From: Phycisphaerales bacterium
GTDB lineage: Bacteria; Planctomycetota; Phycisphaerae; Phycisphaerales; SM1A02
Direction of reading: 5' to 3'
Assembly (NCBI GenBank): GCA_003520025.1
Contig: DOVP01000266.1
Coordinates: 1,091 to 7,085 of the forward strand
DNA length: 5,995 nt
Under the pieces are notes generated by a model. The model was not told the origin of the DNA. It searched no databases and saw only the letters and a program-made list of their open reading frames with translations. This document shows positions 5,835-5,995 of the stretch, in pieces. Each line of letters opens with the position of its first letter. The first letter of the stretch is position 1. The position numbers and the translations under genes were made by a program.

Positions 5835-5995
5835 CAGAAGGTCTCCTCCGCTCGTTTTCTGGCTTCATCGAGTACCCGTTGGCACTCCGCGAGCCGGACC
5901 TGCACAGCCGGAGAGGCGGCTGCTGCTTCGACCTTCGCCTTGATCTGGTGAGCGGCCGCTTCGACGTGGCGACTCCCCGCGTGGAGACCCGCATC
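5834..5995 (-). CDS. C-terminal fragment of an unidentified helical protein
   Basis: An open frame enters from the right edge and ends with TGA at 5836-5834 after 53 visible residues. There is no start codon for it in the window, so the N-terminus lies outside. The residues are rich in Ala, Glu, Arg and Lys with little Gly or Pro (for example RHVEAAAHQIKAKVEAAAAS, then LAECQRVLDEARKRAEETF), so they probably form amphipathic helix or coiled coil. I do not recognise the family from this tail. That the frame is real is supported by the TGATG stop/start overlap with the STAS gene and by the STAS ribosome site lying inside its last codons. Being next to a STAS protein, it may be a signalling component, but this is inference only. 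Confidence 0.65.
   Translation of the reverse strand, partial: DAGLHAGSRHVEAAAHQIKAKVEAAAASPAVQVRLAECQRVLDEARKRAEETF

Noticed and set aside
5803..5994. Minus-strand frame of 63 codons starting with ATG near the right edge
   Set aside because: It is Arg/Ser/Pro-rich and overlaps the STAS start. The other minus-strand frame gives a helical, balanced sequence with the stop exactly at the STAS start codon, so that one was taken as real.

Overview
This is a GC-rich bacterial window, about 60% G+C by eye. It most likely comes from a planctomycete of the Phycisphaerae type. The strongest clue is the secreted protein at about 1.2-2.5 kb. It combines HAF-type repeats with a C-terminal dockerin-like pair of calcium loops joined by a W-G-P-C...C linker, a tail I associate with that lineage. 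A secreted type I sulfatase fits a polysaccharide-degrading, probably aquatic planctomycete. The lineage is an inference from domain style, not from a marker gene.

Layout, left to right. 1-809 (minus): 5' part of a secreted protein resembling the LolA/lipoprotein-sorting fold, running off the left edge. 913-1194 (plus): small AhpD-like carboxymuconolactone decarboxylase (CMD) family protein, divergent from the first gene. 1245-2453 (minus): HAF-repeat, dockerin-tailed secreted protein, convergent with the CMD gene. 2546-3433 (minus): RarD-type EamA transporter with an ambiguous start. 3502-3990 (plus): GNAT acetyltransferase, divergent from rarD. 3977-5413 (minus): exported sulfatase, overlapping the GNAT gene tail to tail by 14 bp. 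5487-5834 (minus): STAS-domain anti-sigma-factor-antagonist-like protein. 5834-5995 (minus): C-terminal end of an unidentified helical protein whose stop overlaps the STAS start codon by one base.

The genes do not form one pathway. The only tight unit is the right-edge pair (helical protein plus STAS), which looks translationally coupled and may belong to a partner-switch or signalling operon entering from the right. Three products are predicted to be exported (LolA-like, HAF/dockerin, sulfatase) and one is an inner-membrane transporter. No tRNA, rRNA, CRISPR array, insertion sequence or other mobile element is visible, and no gene-free stretch exceeds about 105 bases. I found no convincing new multi-gene system. 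The most useful leads are the possible AUU start of rarD, the GC-type dockerin tail, the hairpin upstream of the HAF gene, and the coupled STAS pair.
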